Shown one piece after another: positions 8,573 to 17,788 of a DNA stretch of 64,000 nucleotides. The stretch is taken from the NCBI RefSeq assembly GCF_002918555.1, contig NZ_PQMB01000001.1, positions 1,018,632 through 1,082,631 of the forward strand, given 5' to 3'. Both the position numbers and the translations under genes were made by a program. Numbering within the stretch: position 1 is the first letter of the stretch; every line of letters begins with the position of its first letter. The notes beneath the pieces were generated by a model. That model saw only the letters and a list, made by a program, of their open reading frames with translations. It made no database searches and had not been told where the DNA came from. Source of the DNA: Citrobacter amalonaticus (GTDB taxonomy: Bacteria; Pseudomonadota; Gammaproteobacteria; Enterobacterales; Enterobacteriaceae).

Positions 8573-9571
8573 TTAATGTTTAAGTTTACTGTTGCGTTGG
8601 GTCAGCAATATATTCGCCAGCACTGCCACCACAATAATTAATCCGCGAACAACCTGCTGGAAGAAAGAGTTAATTCCCAGCAGCACCAGTCCATTACCAA
8701 TAAGGGTAATCACCAGTACGCCTAATAAAGTGCCAAACAGTGAACCGCGACCGCCGGACAGCGCGGTGCCTCCGACCACAACCGCCGCAATGACGTCAAA
8801 CTCCAGGCCATTTGCCGCCCCCGCATTACCTGAGCCAAGCCTGGCGGCCAACAGAATCCCGGTAATGGCAGCCAGCAAACCGGAGAGCGTAAAAATCAAA
8901 ATACGCACCCGCTTAACGTTAATCCCGCAAAGCTGCGCGGCGGTCGCATTCCCGCCAGTGGCAAAAACGGAGCGACCAAACGCAGTCTTGCGGCTGATAA
9001 AGACAAAGATGACGAACAGAATCAGCATAATGAGTGCCGACACCGGGATGCCAAAAAGCTGCCCACCGAGCCATTCCAGCACCTCATTTTCATCAATCGG
9101 TACCGGCAGCGCGTTGGTCATAAACAGTCCCATACCGCGTAAGGCGCTCCACAAACCTAATGTGGCCACGAAGCTTGGAACGCTAAATACGCCACGCAAT
9201 ACGCCAGCAAGCGTGCCCAGCGCGGCACCCAGAATTAACACCATCAGGCAGGCAAGGCTAAGCGGCACCTGAAACTGTAACAGGAAGGCCAGACAGACGG
9301 AGATAAACGCCACCATCGGCCCAACGCTCACGTCTATCTCACCGGAAATAATAATGAGCGTCATTGCCCATGCGGCAATCCCAATCGTCGCGGCATCCCG
9401 GAGGACGTTCATTTGGTTATTTAACGAAATAAATCCTGGCGCGTTAAATGAAAAAACCAGATATAAAATAGCAATAACCACCAGCAAACCAATTTCATTA
9501 ATATGATTGCTAATAAACTGCTTTGGTGCGGTACTTTTGCCTTGCGGCAGCGTTAATGATGAGGCAGACAT
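8573..9571 (-). CDS. yphD: Sugar ABC transporter permease YphD
   Basis: 332-residue inner-membrane permease of the ribose-type ABC family, very close to E. coli YphD. It contains eight to ten hydrophobic segments, ISGEIDVSVGPMVAF near residue 75 and the loop VVVGGTALSGGRGSLFGTLLG near 270 that contacts the ATPase. It forms the channel with ATPase YphE (27 bases upstream) and binding protein YphF. yphC starts 27 bases downstream of it, within the same transcription unit. Confidence 0.93.
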   Translation of the reverse strand: MSASSLTLPQGKSTAPKQFISNHINEIGLLVVIAILYLVFSFNAPGFISLNNQMNVLRDAATIGIAAWAMTLIIISGEIDVSVGPMVAFISVCLAFLLQFQVPLSLACLMVLILGAALGTLAGVLRGVFSVPSFVATLGLWSALRGMGLFMTNALPVPIDENEVLEWLGGQLFGIPVSALIMLILFVIFVFISRKTAFGRSVFATGGNATAAQLCGINVKRVRILIFTLSGLLAAITGILLAARLGSGNAGAANGLEFDVIAAVVVGGTALSGGRGSLFGTLLGVLVITLIGNGLVLLGINSFFQQVVRGLIIVVAVLANILLTQRNSKLKH

Positions 9572-9598
9572 CTGTTAGTTCCTCAATAAACGTAATGG

Positions 9599-11116
9599 CT
9601 AATGCGTGGATAGAATGGCCGACATTAATTCATCGACATTAACAGGGGCTAAAAGCTCGCGGGTAAACTCGCCGTTTTGCAGCAGCAAAATACGATCGCA
9701 AACTAAAGGCAGTTCTTCTATTTCGCTGGAAATGAAGATGACGCTTTTTCCTTCTGCGGCCAGCTCGCGCACGATACGATATATCTGCTGTTTGGCTTCG
9801 ATATCGACGCCGCGCGTCGGCTCATCAAGGAGCAAAATTTCGCTTTCGGCATACACCCAGCGTCCAATGACCACCTTTTGCTGATTGCCGCCCGATAACG
9901 TCCCGATTGCGGTCTGCGTATTTGCCGCTTTTACCGTCATCCTGCTCATCACCGCCGCCGTCAGCGCCTGGATCCGCTGCCAGTTCAATACGCCACGCTG
10001 ACTCACCTTGTGTCGGTTGGTCATTACCGTGTTTTCATCCACGCCCAGTAGCGGAATGATCCCCGCTTCTTTACGGTTTTCCGGGGTATAGCCCACGCCG
10101 CTTTTGAGCATTGCGGCATAATCAGGCTGCGAAACATTCACGCCGTTCAGCGTGATTTCTCCGCGGGAAAACGACTCTAATCCAATGATTGCCTTGAGTA
10201 ATTCGCTACGGCCAGATCCCAGCAGCCCTGCAATCCCCAGTACTTCGCCCCGGTGCAGCGTAAAGCTAATATTATGCAGCTTTGGCGGGTGGCATAATTG
10301 CGCAACCTGCAGAACCGGAGTCGTTAGCGAGATGCCGGGTTTAACCCGCGGGAGGTCGATATGTTCCCTGCCCAGCATCAGCGATACGATTTCCTGAGTG
10401 GTCGTGCTCTCCAGCGTAACATCCCCGGCGACCTGACCATCACGCATGATCGTTGCGCAAGAGGCGATACGGCGGATCTCCTCCATGCGATGACTGACAT
10501 AAATCACGGCGACGCCCAGCGCTGACATCCGTTTTACCGCGTTGATCACCAGCTCAACTTCCGCATTAGCCAGCGAGCTGGTCGGTTCATCGAGAATAAC
10601 CACCTGCGGCTGGCCTTTCATCACGCGGGCTATCTCCACCAGCTGCTTTTGTGCCGGACTCAACGTCCCGACTAAAGCATCGGGTGGAACATCAACACCG
10701 AGAGCCGCCAGTGCCTCTGTCGCCTGGCGAGCCATCATAGTCTGATTAATCATGCCATTACGACGCGGCCATTGACCAAGACAGAGATTTTCAGCAACCG
10801 TCAATCCCTCAACCAGACTCAGCTCCTGGTATACGGCTCTGACACCCAACTCCGCTGCGCGCCGCGTCAGCGTGGCATCGCTGCCCTCAAGGCGGGTTCC
10901 ACCCAACCAAATTTCGCCGCTATCAGGACTCTCACTGCCGGTCAGCATACGAATGAGCGTGGACTTTCCCGCGCCATTTTTCCCCAACAGCGCCCGAACC
11001 TCACCTTTTGAGAGCGTAAAATCCACGTTATCCAGCGCCACGACGCCGGGATAACGCTTATTTCCTGCGACTATTTTCGCGACCGGTGTCGTCGTTTTTT
11101 CACTTGCTGTCATCAC
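9599..11116 (-). CDS. yphE: Sugar ABC transporter ATP-binding protein YphE
   Basis: Double ABC ATPase of 505 residues, as in ribose-type importers. The first half has Walker A GKNGAGKST (near residue 43), signature LSPAQKQ and Walker B VVILDEPTSS; the second has a degenerate Walker A (GLLGSGRSE), signature LSGGNQQ and LLLDEPTRGVD. The degenerate second P-loop is normal for this family. The start is GTG 11116 or the adjacent ATG 11113; GAGG lies 7 or 10 bases upstream respectively. It energises YphD and follows yphF by 30 bases. Confidence 0.93.
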   Translation of the reverse strand: MMTASEKTTTPVAKIVAGNKRYPGVVALDNVDFTLSKGEVRALLGKNGAGKSTLIRMLTGSESPDSGEIWLGGTRLEGSDATLTRRAAELGVRAVYQELSLVEGLTVAENLCLGQWPRRNGMINQTMMARQATEALAALGVDVPPDALVGTLSPAQKQLVEIARVMKGQPQVVILDEPTSSLANAEVELVINAVKRMSALGVAVIYVSHRMEEIRRIASCATIMRDGQVAGDVTLESTTTQEIVSLMLGREHIDLPRVKPGISLTTPVLQVAQLCHPPKLHNISFTLHRGEVLGIAGLLGSGRSELLKAIIGLESFSRGEITLNGVNVSQPDYAAMLKSGVGYTPENRKEAGIIPLLGVDENTVMTNRHKVSQRGVLNWQRIQALTAAVMSRMTVKAANTQTAIGTLSGGNQQKVVIGRWVYAESEILLLDEPTRGVDIEAKQQIYRIVRELAAEGKSVIFISSEIEELPLVCDRILLLQNGEFTRELLAPVNVDELMSAILSTH

Positions 11117-11146
11117 ATCTCTACCTCAGTTAACGGACAGGAGTCA

Positions 11147-12130
11147 TCAGGGCAGACCGTCGACATGCGTAGTCAGCCACTGCTTACCATCTTCAGATTT
11201 AACGTAGGTATCGATGTCCACAGGGATGATTTTGTTTGCCTGTGGGGTTTTATTAATCACATTCATGGTTTGTGCGAAAACGGCATTGCCCATTTTCTTA
11301 CCCGAAATGTCGACAACGGCTTTCAGCACCTGATAGCTTTGCAGTTCCTGAGCGATTTCCGTTGTCATATCCGAGCCGAACACGGCAATTTTGCCCGCTT
11401 TCCCCTGATTGCGGACCGCTTTAACCGCTCCCAGCGTCGCCCCGCCAGACTCCCCCATAATGGCGTCCAGACTGGATGAGGAGATAATCAGCTTTTCGCC
11501 TACAGAGATGGCTTTATCGAGAACAGTTCCTTCCTGATTCGCGACAATCTGCATCCCCGGAACGCGTGCTTTTAGCGCCTCTTCAAAGCCTTTTCGCCGC
11601 TGCACGCAGACCTCGAACGCTTCACAGTTGATTATCGCAATTTTTGGGGCGCTGATTTTTTGTGCAATAAAATAATCAGCCGCGGCCTCCCCCAGCTTTT
11701 TACCAAATTCAACCGGATCGCCAACCAGGTAGGCAGAGACATACTTGTCCACGCCTTTCTCATTGATACAGGTGTTGTAGCAAATCACCGGAATACCGGC
11801 TTCACTGGCCCGGCGAACCGCGCGGCTGCTGCCGTTTTCTGAAACGGCAGAGAGAATAATGGCGTCCACGTTGCGCGCAACCAGCGTATCGATAAACGAA
11901 CTCTCTTTGGAAATATCGCCCTGAGCATTGGTTTCAATGAGCTGAATTTTCGCCTGATTCTCCAGTGCCGCATCCTGAACGCCCTGACGTACGCCAGCGT
12001 AATACCCCTGAGTATCAAGGTAGATTGCACCGACGGTAATCTCTTTCTCTGCGCTAAAGCCGGGGAATGAAATACTCAACAACGTTAACAGTAAACATGA
12101 AAAAAATGAGACTACCTTATTTTTAGACAT
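11147..12130 (-). CDS. yphF: Periplasmic sugar-binding protein YphF
   Basis: 327-residue type-I periplasmic binding protein, homologue of E. coli YphF of the same length. The first 26 residues form a signal peptide (MSKNKVVSFFSC, hydrophobic core, then PGFSA-EKE), followed by the ribose-binding-like fold ITVGAIYLDTQGYYAG. I start it at 12130, where AGGAGG precedes the ATG, not at the longer open frame to 12220. It captures the sugar for YphDE; the ligand is unknown. A 140-base gap separates it from yphG upstream. Confidence 0.92.
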   Translation of the reverse strand: MSKNKVVSFFSCLLLTLLSISFPGFSAEKEITVGAIYLDTQGYYAGVRQGVQDAALENQAKIQLIETNAQGDISKESSFIDTLVARNVDAIILSAVSENGSSRAVRRASEAGIPVICYNTCINEKGVDKYVSAYLVGDPVEFGKKLGEAAADYFIAQKISAPKIAIINCEAFEVCVQRRKGFEEALKARVPGMQIVANQEGTVLDKAISVGEKLIISSSSLDAIMGESGGATLGAVKAVRNQGKAGKIAVFGSDMTTEIAQELQSYQVLKAVVDISGKKMGNAVFAQTMNVINKTPQANKIIPVDIDTYVKSEDGKQWLTTHVDGLP

Positions 12131-12270
12131 ACGTGCCTCCTGTAGGGTCAGGCATTTATTGTTGTTTAGCTTCGGCGGAACATAAGCGTGCCGCCGGGCG
12201 ATTTCACATATTCTAAACATCCCGAAGAAAGCGGCGGGTCAGGCCGCTCAAAGATTACAGTAAACGTTCT

Positions 12271-15200
12271 TTAGTTAATGAGGTGCAGCACGAAGGGCAT
12301 TGTCTGTCGAAACAGCGCCGCCTTCGCCCAGGCGGGATTGAGCGCTTCCAGCTCAGATAGCGCCTGCTCGTATCTTGATCCACCGCCCAGTCCTGCCGTC
12401 GCCAGAGAGCGCACAAGCAAACATTTCTCCTGATGCTGCTTTTGAATATCGGCATATAGCGAGAGGAGATCGGGTTGGGATACCGCGAAGAAATCGGCCT
12501 CCACCTGCTCAGCCTCCATGTGTTGCGACCATTGCAGCATATCGTTGAAAAGCTGGTGGCTGGCCGCGAGTTCACCCGTCATCCGCAAGGCAATACCTTG
12601 CCAGAAGAGGTAATCCACCGGCTGATCGTTGTAGTAGCTATGAATGTTGATAGTCCGATCGCCCCGCGCAGCTTTCTGGAAACACTCGACAGCACGCTCT
12701 TCCATACCCTGCTGCCGGGCGCAAATCCCCAGCCAGAACCAGATATCGTTATCGGTCTGACCCGGCAACCGTCCTTCGCTAAGGTTATCCGGATAGTGCA
12801 GCGCGGCTGTCAGCAACGCTTCAGCCTGCTGCGGACGCTGTTGCTGAATATGCTGCCAGGCTCGCAAAAGGTGATTGATAATAAACTGACTGGTTATTTT
12901 TCCTTCGCCACCTTCCCAGGGATGAAACTTACGCGAAGAAAGGATCCCGGCCGCGCGATCCGTTTTCCCGGCGAGATGCCAAAGATGCAGCAGCTCCGCC
13001 GTTAAATCGTCACGTTTCAGTGCCGTAGCGAGATTTGCCTCCAGCCGGGCAAGGCGTTTGCCTGGCTCTGCGGCAGTGAGCTTATCCAGCAGATCGCGCT
13101 CAAACAAAAGACGAGCGTCTTGCGGTTGTTGCTCACACGCTTTATCCAGATACGCCGTCGCCAGACTGGCATCAGACAGTTTATTCCACGCATGAATCGC
13201 CAGCCCTCGCCAGGCATCAGCAAAATCAGGAGCCATCTCCACACAACGCTGCCACAGGTGAGTCGCTTTCTCATCGTTACGCCGACTGTAGTGGAAGCAG
13301 GCGAGCAGGTGCTGAGCAAAATAGCACTCTGTGACATTTTCCAGCGCCGCCACTTCCGGCAGCAGATTGGGAAAACGCACAAAGTCAGGAAACACCTCGC
13401 GCGCACGGTTTATCAGCGCAAGGCGCTCATTCCCCTCGCTCAAACTGGCTTGCAAATAGAGCGGTAGCGTTTTCTGGCAGTTAAGCGCGGTCAGGACGGC
13501 TTTCGCCCGCTCAGTCATTCCCCAGTCCAGCAACAATCCGGCGGTCTGCAAGGCGTTAATATCCCGCGACTGGCAGACGCCCACCCAGCGGGCCATGTCC
13601 GATTCGGCTGCAGAGATCGTCGCTTTCACCCACCAGAAAGTGGGATTCAGCGGATAGTCGCGCAGCAGGTTTTCGGTCTGTTGCAGCGCCTCGTCGCGAC
13701 GACCGGTGAGGTGCAGTAATAATGTTTCGAGAGACAGCACATCCTGGTTGGTCTGACACGCCAGCAGACTCTGCCGACAAAAATTCAGGGCATCATCGTA
13801 ACGCTCATTTCGCGTAGCCAGCCTGGCAAGCCCATAATATCCGCCCGCTTTGCTGTTACCACTCCACACTGCCCGCCAGAAATCCTCCTGCGCATCGTGC
13901 CATTGCTGTAACCGTTCTCTGGCGCTGGCGCGGATCAGGCTTGCCTGCCCGCACTGCGGGTTTTTGTTCAGGCGATGCGCACGCGCCAGCGCCTGAGTGG
14001 CATAATCGCTCGCTCGTACGTAGTCGGCGCGATTATATTCCAGCATCGCCAGCGCCAGATTGCAGCGGTAATCCAGTGGATCCAGCTCAAGGCCGCGAAG
14101 GTAATAGTCGAAAGGTGAACGGCTGGCGTGGTGATATTGCTCCAGATGCTGGCCGATAAACCACGCCTCATCCACGCTGCCGATCTCATCCGCACTTAGC
14201 GGGGCTTTCGCCACTTCCGGCAGCGGTATCTCCTGCGGCTGATGTTCCTGATAACGCAATACGCTCCTGCCGTGGCGATCGGACAGCGTTATCGTCAGAC
14301 GAGCGGGGTTAATCCCGGTTAACGTCCCCTGAATAACGGCGCATGGCATCAGCTCAATCACTTCATCCAGCAGCGGCTGCGGGTTCCCCTCTTCGCAAAG
14401 GGTAAGACGGTGGGCGGAAAGAGGAGAAATGGCATACACACCCCAGGCAATCCCCTCGTCATCACGCTGTAGTTTAATCACCGCATCACGCGAGGCGTTC
14501 TGTACCATGCCCAGCGAGTGGTAAGGCAGGAAGTATTGCTCAAAACGCTTTTCTTCAAACGGGTCCAGCCAGGTAAAATCCGGCTGGTTATCGGCAAAAA
14601 TACCGGTCATCAGTTCGATATAAGGCCCATTCTCATCGGTCAGATTTTTATCCCATGCCTGACCAAATTCGCTATACCCCCAGCTCCACTGTTTTTTCCC
14701 CGGCGCGATATGATGATCCGCAACATGCAGCAGCCCGCCATTTTCGTCATGGCACCAGGCGCCGACAAAATCGTATTCTGACTTTTCCGCCATGTAGGAG
14801 GTCGGTACCGGAACATTTTTATAGCGAGAGATATCAACACCCGCCGAATAGTCCACCTTGTAATACGTTCCGGTGGCGATCGGGAAGGCTGAAACCGCAC
14901 GTTTGCCGTGATCAAACACCGCGGTGACATCCGGTGGAAAGACGCTTTGATGCCCGTCGCCGCCTTTCACTGCCGGATTCGCCCACCATAAGAAATGACG
15001 TGGCGTGGCATTGCTGTTGTAGACGCGACTGCCAATCTCCAGCGCTGCACGTTCCGGGCGCAGAGTAAATCCGGTCATCACCTGTAGCCCATGCATCGGC
15101 TCCGTCTCGCCAACCCACACTGTTTTTGAGCCATCGTCATTTTCGCTAATCGTAAAATCCACCGGCATATACGTAGTGGGCCGATGGTGCTGCGGCCAGT

Positions 15201-15552
15201 TGAACTCGATGCCCCCGGAGATCCACGGACCAAGCAGCCCCACCAGCGCGGGTTTGATAACGTCATTGTGATAAACGAAATCACGCTGCCTCACCTTATC
15301 CCATGCGCGATGCACGCGGCCCCCGAGCTGGGGCAGGATCATGATTTTGATATAATCATTTTCCAGCCATACCGCCTGCCAGGCCTTTAACGTTTTATCC
15401 TCGCTCAGCGTATCCGTCACACCGTAGGGATATACGGCCCCGGAAGACCCCTGATAAACCCGATTCTCCAGAAACATGGGATGTACATCCTGCGCCCCCG
15501 TTTCATAGGTCGGAATATGTACCGTCTCCTGCCAAACGTTTACTGAACTCAT
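12271..15552 (-). CDS. yphG: DUF5107 and TPR protein YphG
   Basis: 1093-residue soluble protein, homologue of E. coli YphG. The first 370 or so residues are a DUF5107 domain (galactose-mutarotase/lyase-like beta-sandwich; motifs GGRVHRAWDK, GPWISGGIEFNWPQHH, HFLWWANPAVKGG). The rest is mostly helical with tetratricopeptide-like repeats, for example around residues 470-620 and 740-900. No signal peptide is seen. Family members are found with sugar transport operons and are thought to bind or process carbohydrates, but no activity is established. It is first in the minus-strand yph operon and divergent from the regulator yphH, 115 bases away. Confidence 0.9.
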   Translation of the reverse strand: MSSVNVWQETVHIPTYETGAQDVHPMFLENRVYQGSSGAVYPYGVTDTLSEDKTLKAWQAVWLENDYIKIMILPQLGGRVHRAWDKVRQRDFVYHNDVIKPALVGLLGPWISGGIEFNWPQHHRPTTYMPVDFTISENDDGSKTVWVGETEPMHGLQVMTGFTLRPERAALEIGSRVYNSNATPRHFLWWANPAVKGGDGHQSVFPPDVTAVFDHGKRAVSAFPIATGTYYKVDYSAGVDISRYKNVPVPTSYMAEKSEYDFVGAWCHDENGGLLHVADHHIAPGKKQWSWGYSEFGQAWDKNLTDENGPYIELMTGIFADNQPDFTWLDPFEEKRFEQYFLPYHSLGMVQNASRDAVIKLQRDDEGIAWGVYAISPLSAHRLTLCEEGNPQPLLDEVIELMPCAVIQGTLTGINPARLTITLSDRHGRSVLRYQEHQPQEIPLPEVAKAPLSADEIGSVDEAWFIGQHLEQYHHASRSPFDYYLRGLELDPLDYRCNLALAMLEYNRADYVRASDYATQALARAHRLNKNPQCGQASLIRASARERLQQWHDAQEDFWRAVWSGNSKAGGYYGLARLATRNERYDDALNFCRQSLLACQTNQDVLSLETLLLHLTGRRDEALQQTENLLRDYPLNPTFWWVKATISAAESDMARWVGVCQSRDINALQTAGLLLDWGMTERAKAVLTALNCQKTLPLYLQASLSEGNERLALINRAREVFPDFVRFPNLLPEVAALENVTECYFAQHLLACFHYSRRNDEKATHLWQRCVEMAPDFADAWRGLAIHAWNKLSDASLATAYLDKACEQQPQDARLLFERDLLDKLTAAEPGKRLARLEANLATALKRDDLTAELLHLWHLAGKTDRAAGILSSRKFHPWEGGEGKITSQFIINHLLRAWQHIQQQRPQQAEALLTAALHYPDNLSEGRLPGQTDNDIWFWLGICARQQGMEERAVECFQKAARGDRTINIHSYYNDQPVDYLFWQGIALRMTGELAASHQLFNDMLQWSQHMEAEQVEADFFAVSQPDLLSLYADIQKQHQEKCLLVRSLATAGLGGGSRYEQALSELEALNPAWAKAALFRQTMPFVLHLIN

Positions 15553-15667
15553 AACGCCCTCAAAGTTAACAAGACATACTGGAGTGAAATAATGAGAGCA
15601 GTGTAATGGACAGAATTACGGGTTTTACGCACAATAATCACGCAATTTAGTTAACAAGGTTTAGTGT
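15553..15667. promoter_or_regulatory. yphG/yphH divergent promoter region with repeated AGTTAACAAG
   Basis: The 115-base gap holds both start regions. The 10-mer AGTTAACAAG occurs twice, at 15564-15573 and 15649-15658. Its palindromic core GTTAAC sits close to each start codon (about 12 bases from both yphG and yphH). This symmetry makes it a candidate operator for the ROK repressor YphH; that is inference. Confidence 0.5.
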
Positions 15668-16861
15668 ATGAAAGCCTGCATTAACAATCAGCAAATTCGC
15701 CATTACAACAAGGGTGTGCTGCTGGAGTACCTGTATCGCAAGAAACGAGCCAGCAAATCGACCCTCGCCCGACTGGCACAAATCTCGATTCCTGCCGTCA
15801 GCAATATTCTTCAGGAGCTGGAGGAAGAGGGACGCGTCGTAAATGTACCGGACGACCGTCTGTCACGCGGCCATAGCAGCGGCGCCTGGCTTATCGCCCC
15901 GGAGGGTGACTGGACCTTATGCATGAACATCACGCCAACCAGTATCGAGTGCCAGCTTGGCAACGCCTGTCTGAGTCCAAAAGGCGACGTTGAATACCAT
16001 GCGATTGACGCCCCCCATCCCCAGGCATTACTCGCGGCCATTGAGAAATGCTGGCATCAGTACCGTAAAAATTGGCCTAATCGAAAAATCAATCTGGCGT
16101 TGGCGGTTCATGGACAGGTTGATGCGGGAACGGGCGTATCGCAGACGATGCCGCAGGCGCCCTGGAAACAGCCCGTGGAGTTGAAATACCTGCTGGAAGA
16201 AAAACTCAACGTGCGCGTCATGGTCGATAACGATTGTGTGATGCTGGCGCTGGCGGAAAAATGGCAAAATGACGGTCAGTATCGGGACTTTTGCGTCATC
16301 AATGTCGATTATGGTATTGGCTCCTCATTTGTTATCAACGACCAGGTATGGCGTGGCAGTCTCTACGGCAGCGGACAAATCGGGCACACGATTATCAACC
16401 CTGATGGCGTAGCCTGCGATTGTGGTCGATACGGTTGTCTGGAAACCGTGGCGTCCCTCAGCGCGCTAAAAAAACAGGCGAGAATGTGGCTAAAAACGCG
16501 CCCCGATCTCGCTGATAATCCTGAAGCGCTAACCATTGATGCCTTAATTGAAAAATGGCAACAGGGGGATTTACGCCTTCATGCCTGGGTTGAAGACTCG
16601 GCCAACGCTATCGGGCTTAGTCTCTACAACTTCCTGAATACCTTAAATATAAATAATATTTTGTTATACGGTCGCAGCTGTGGCTTTGGGGAAGAGTGGC
16701 TGAATATCATCATCAGGCAGACGGGATTTAACCCCTTTGATCATCGTGACGCGACTCGCACCAGAGCAACGCAAATCGGCTTTGGCAAGCTGAGCCGCGC
16801 ACAACAGCTGATGGGAATTGGTTATCTGTATGTGGAGGAGCAACTACAGACGCTTCGTTAA
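15668..16861 (+). CDS. yphH: ROK-family transcriptional regulator YphH
   Basis: 397-residue NagC/Mlc-type repressor. The N-terminal winged helix-turn-helix (about residues 15-70, STLARLAQISIPAVSNILQEL) is followed by a sugar-kinase-like ROK domain with the signature Cys cluster CDCGRYGC at 250-257 that binds zinc in NagC and Mlc. It is divergent from the yphGFEDCB operon, which it very likely controls in response to the transported sugar or its phosphate. The ribosome site is weak (AAGG 14 bases upstream). It agrees with E. coli YphH along the whole length. Confidence 0.92.
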   Translation: MKACINNQQIRHYNKGVLLEYLYRKKRASKSTLARLAQISIPAVSNILQELEEEGRVVNVPDDRLSRGHSSGAWLIAPEGDWTLCMNITPTSIECQLGNACLSPKGDVEYHAIDAPHPQALLAAIEKCWHQYRKNWPNRKINLALAVHGQVDAGTGVSQTMPQAPWKQPVELKYLLEEKLNVRVMVDNDCVMLALAEKWQNDGQYRDFCVINVDYGIGSSFVINDQVWRGSLYGSGQIGHTIINPDGVACDCGRYGCLETVASLSALKKQARMWLKTRPDLADNPEALTIDALIEKWQQGDLRLHAWVEDSANAIGLSLYNFLNTLNINNILLYGRSCGFGEEWLNIIIRQTGFNPFDHRDATRTRATQIGFGKLSRAQQLMGIGYLYVEEQLQTLR

Positions 16862-16934
16862 TCGCTGAGGTACGTGGCAGAGCGCAATTTTGTGTATTAC
16901 GTTTAAATCACACGTCTCTCATAACGAGCTGATT

Positions 16935-17357
16935 ATGAACACACTACGCTATTTTGATTTTGGATCTTCCCGTTCTCTGTTGCTGTTGATTGCCCGAATT
17001 GCACTGGTTTTGTTGTTTATTATTTTTGGCTTTCCTAAACTCACCGGTTTTGACGGTACCGTGCAGTACATGACCTCATTGGGTACGCCAGCGCCGACGC
17101 TCGCCGCCATTATCGCCGTGGTCATGGAAGTTCCCGCCGCGATTCTGATTGTGTTGGGCTTTTTTACCCGGCCACTGGCAGTGATATTCGTTGTCTATAC
17201 GCTGGGTACGGCGGTCATCGGGCATCACTACTGGAATATGAGTGGTGAAGCGGTTGGCCCAAATATGATTAACTTCTACAAAAATATCAGTATTGCGGCA
17301 GGCTTCCTGCTGCTGGCGATTGCCGGTCCGGGGGCGATTTCTCTCGACCGACGCTGA
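16935..17357 (+). CDS. yphA: DoxX-family inner membrane protein YphA
   Basis: 140-residue DoxX-family protein with four hydrophobic segments, matching E. coli YphA in length and sequence (MNTLRYFDF start, PGAISLDRR end). ATG 16935 is used; the open frame extends 15 codons upstream but the homologue starts here. In E. coli yphA lies on the other side of the cluster, between hcaD and yphB; here it follows yphH by 73 bases. DoxX proteins are membrane components of unclear function, sometimes linked to redox balance. Confidence 0.92.
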   Translation: MNTLRYFDFGSSRSLLLLIARIALVLLFIIFGFPKLTGFDGTVQYMTSLGTPAPTLAAIIAVVMEVPAAILIVLGFFTRPLAVIFVVYTLGTAVIGHHYWNMSGEAVGPNMINFYKNISIAAGFLLLAIAGPGAISLDRR

Positions 17358-17396
17358 GTGACCAACCCTGATATAAGTTGACCGTTTTTTGTCTGT

Positions 17397-17426
17397 AAAC
17401 GCCTGATGAACTTCATCGGGCGTTTT
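17397..17426 (+). terminator. yphA terminator
   Basis: AAACGCCTGATGA and its complement TCATCGGGCGTTT (one G-U pair) form a long GC-containing stem, followed by TTTTGTATTTC. Classic Rho-independent terminator for yphH-yphA. Confidence 0.85.
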
Positions 17427-17562
17427 GTATTTCAGGACCAGTTTACTCTTTTTTAATATTCAGCCCGTTAAGCACAAATAAACCCGACGGTCACAGCAAA
17501 CCCCGTCATGCTGTCTGGCGGCAAGCGCTTTTAGAGAAGAGATTAAACATGGAGAGAAGAAA

Positions 17563-17733
17563 ATGAACGATTTAAAGATAGTGCTGGCAGTTCTTTTATT
17601 ATCCGGATGCGCCGCCCGGACGGCTAATCCCCCGCCCTCTCAGTCGCCTATGGATGAATGCAGACAGGCACAGCAAAGCGGCGATTCCATCGCCAGCGCA
17701 GAGAAGTGTGGCGCTATCATGCGCGACCAGTAG
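17563..17733 (+). CDS. Small predicted outer-membrane lipoprotein, 56 residues
   Basis: Short gene. MNDLKIVLAVLLLSGCAART gives a lipoprotein signal peptide with lipobox LSGC and lipidated Cys at residue 16; a Pro/Ser-rich linker follows and a short tail contains two more cysteines (33 and 49) that could form a disulfide. Residue +2 is Ala, which favours outer-membrane sorting. GGAGAGAAG just upstream of ATG 17563 is a good ribosome site, and the stop is followed by a hairpin shared with glyA. I do not recognise the family; function unknown. Confidence 0.7.
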   Translation: MNDLKIVLAVLLLSGCAARTANPPPSQSPMDECRQAQQSGDSIASAEKCGAIMRDQ

Positions 17734-17744
17734 CCTGAAATAAC

Positions 17745-17767
17745 AAAGCCCACGCGAAGTGGGCTTT
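17745..17767. terminator. Terminator between small lipoprotein gene and glyA
   Basis: AAAGCCCAC (17745-17753) and GTGGGCTTT (17759-17767) form a nine-pair stem with a five-base loop. On the minus strand the T-rich TTTGTTATTT follows, so it mainly terminates glyA; it can also serve the lipoprotein gene. Confidence 0.85.
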
Positions 17768-17788
17768 AGCAATAATGCCTGTTAAGGC

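Noticed and set aside
12131..12220. N-terminal extension of yphF
   Set aside because: The longer frame would put 30 residues before a good signal peptide; AGGAGG supports the start at 12130.
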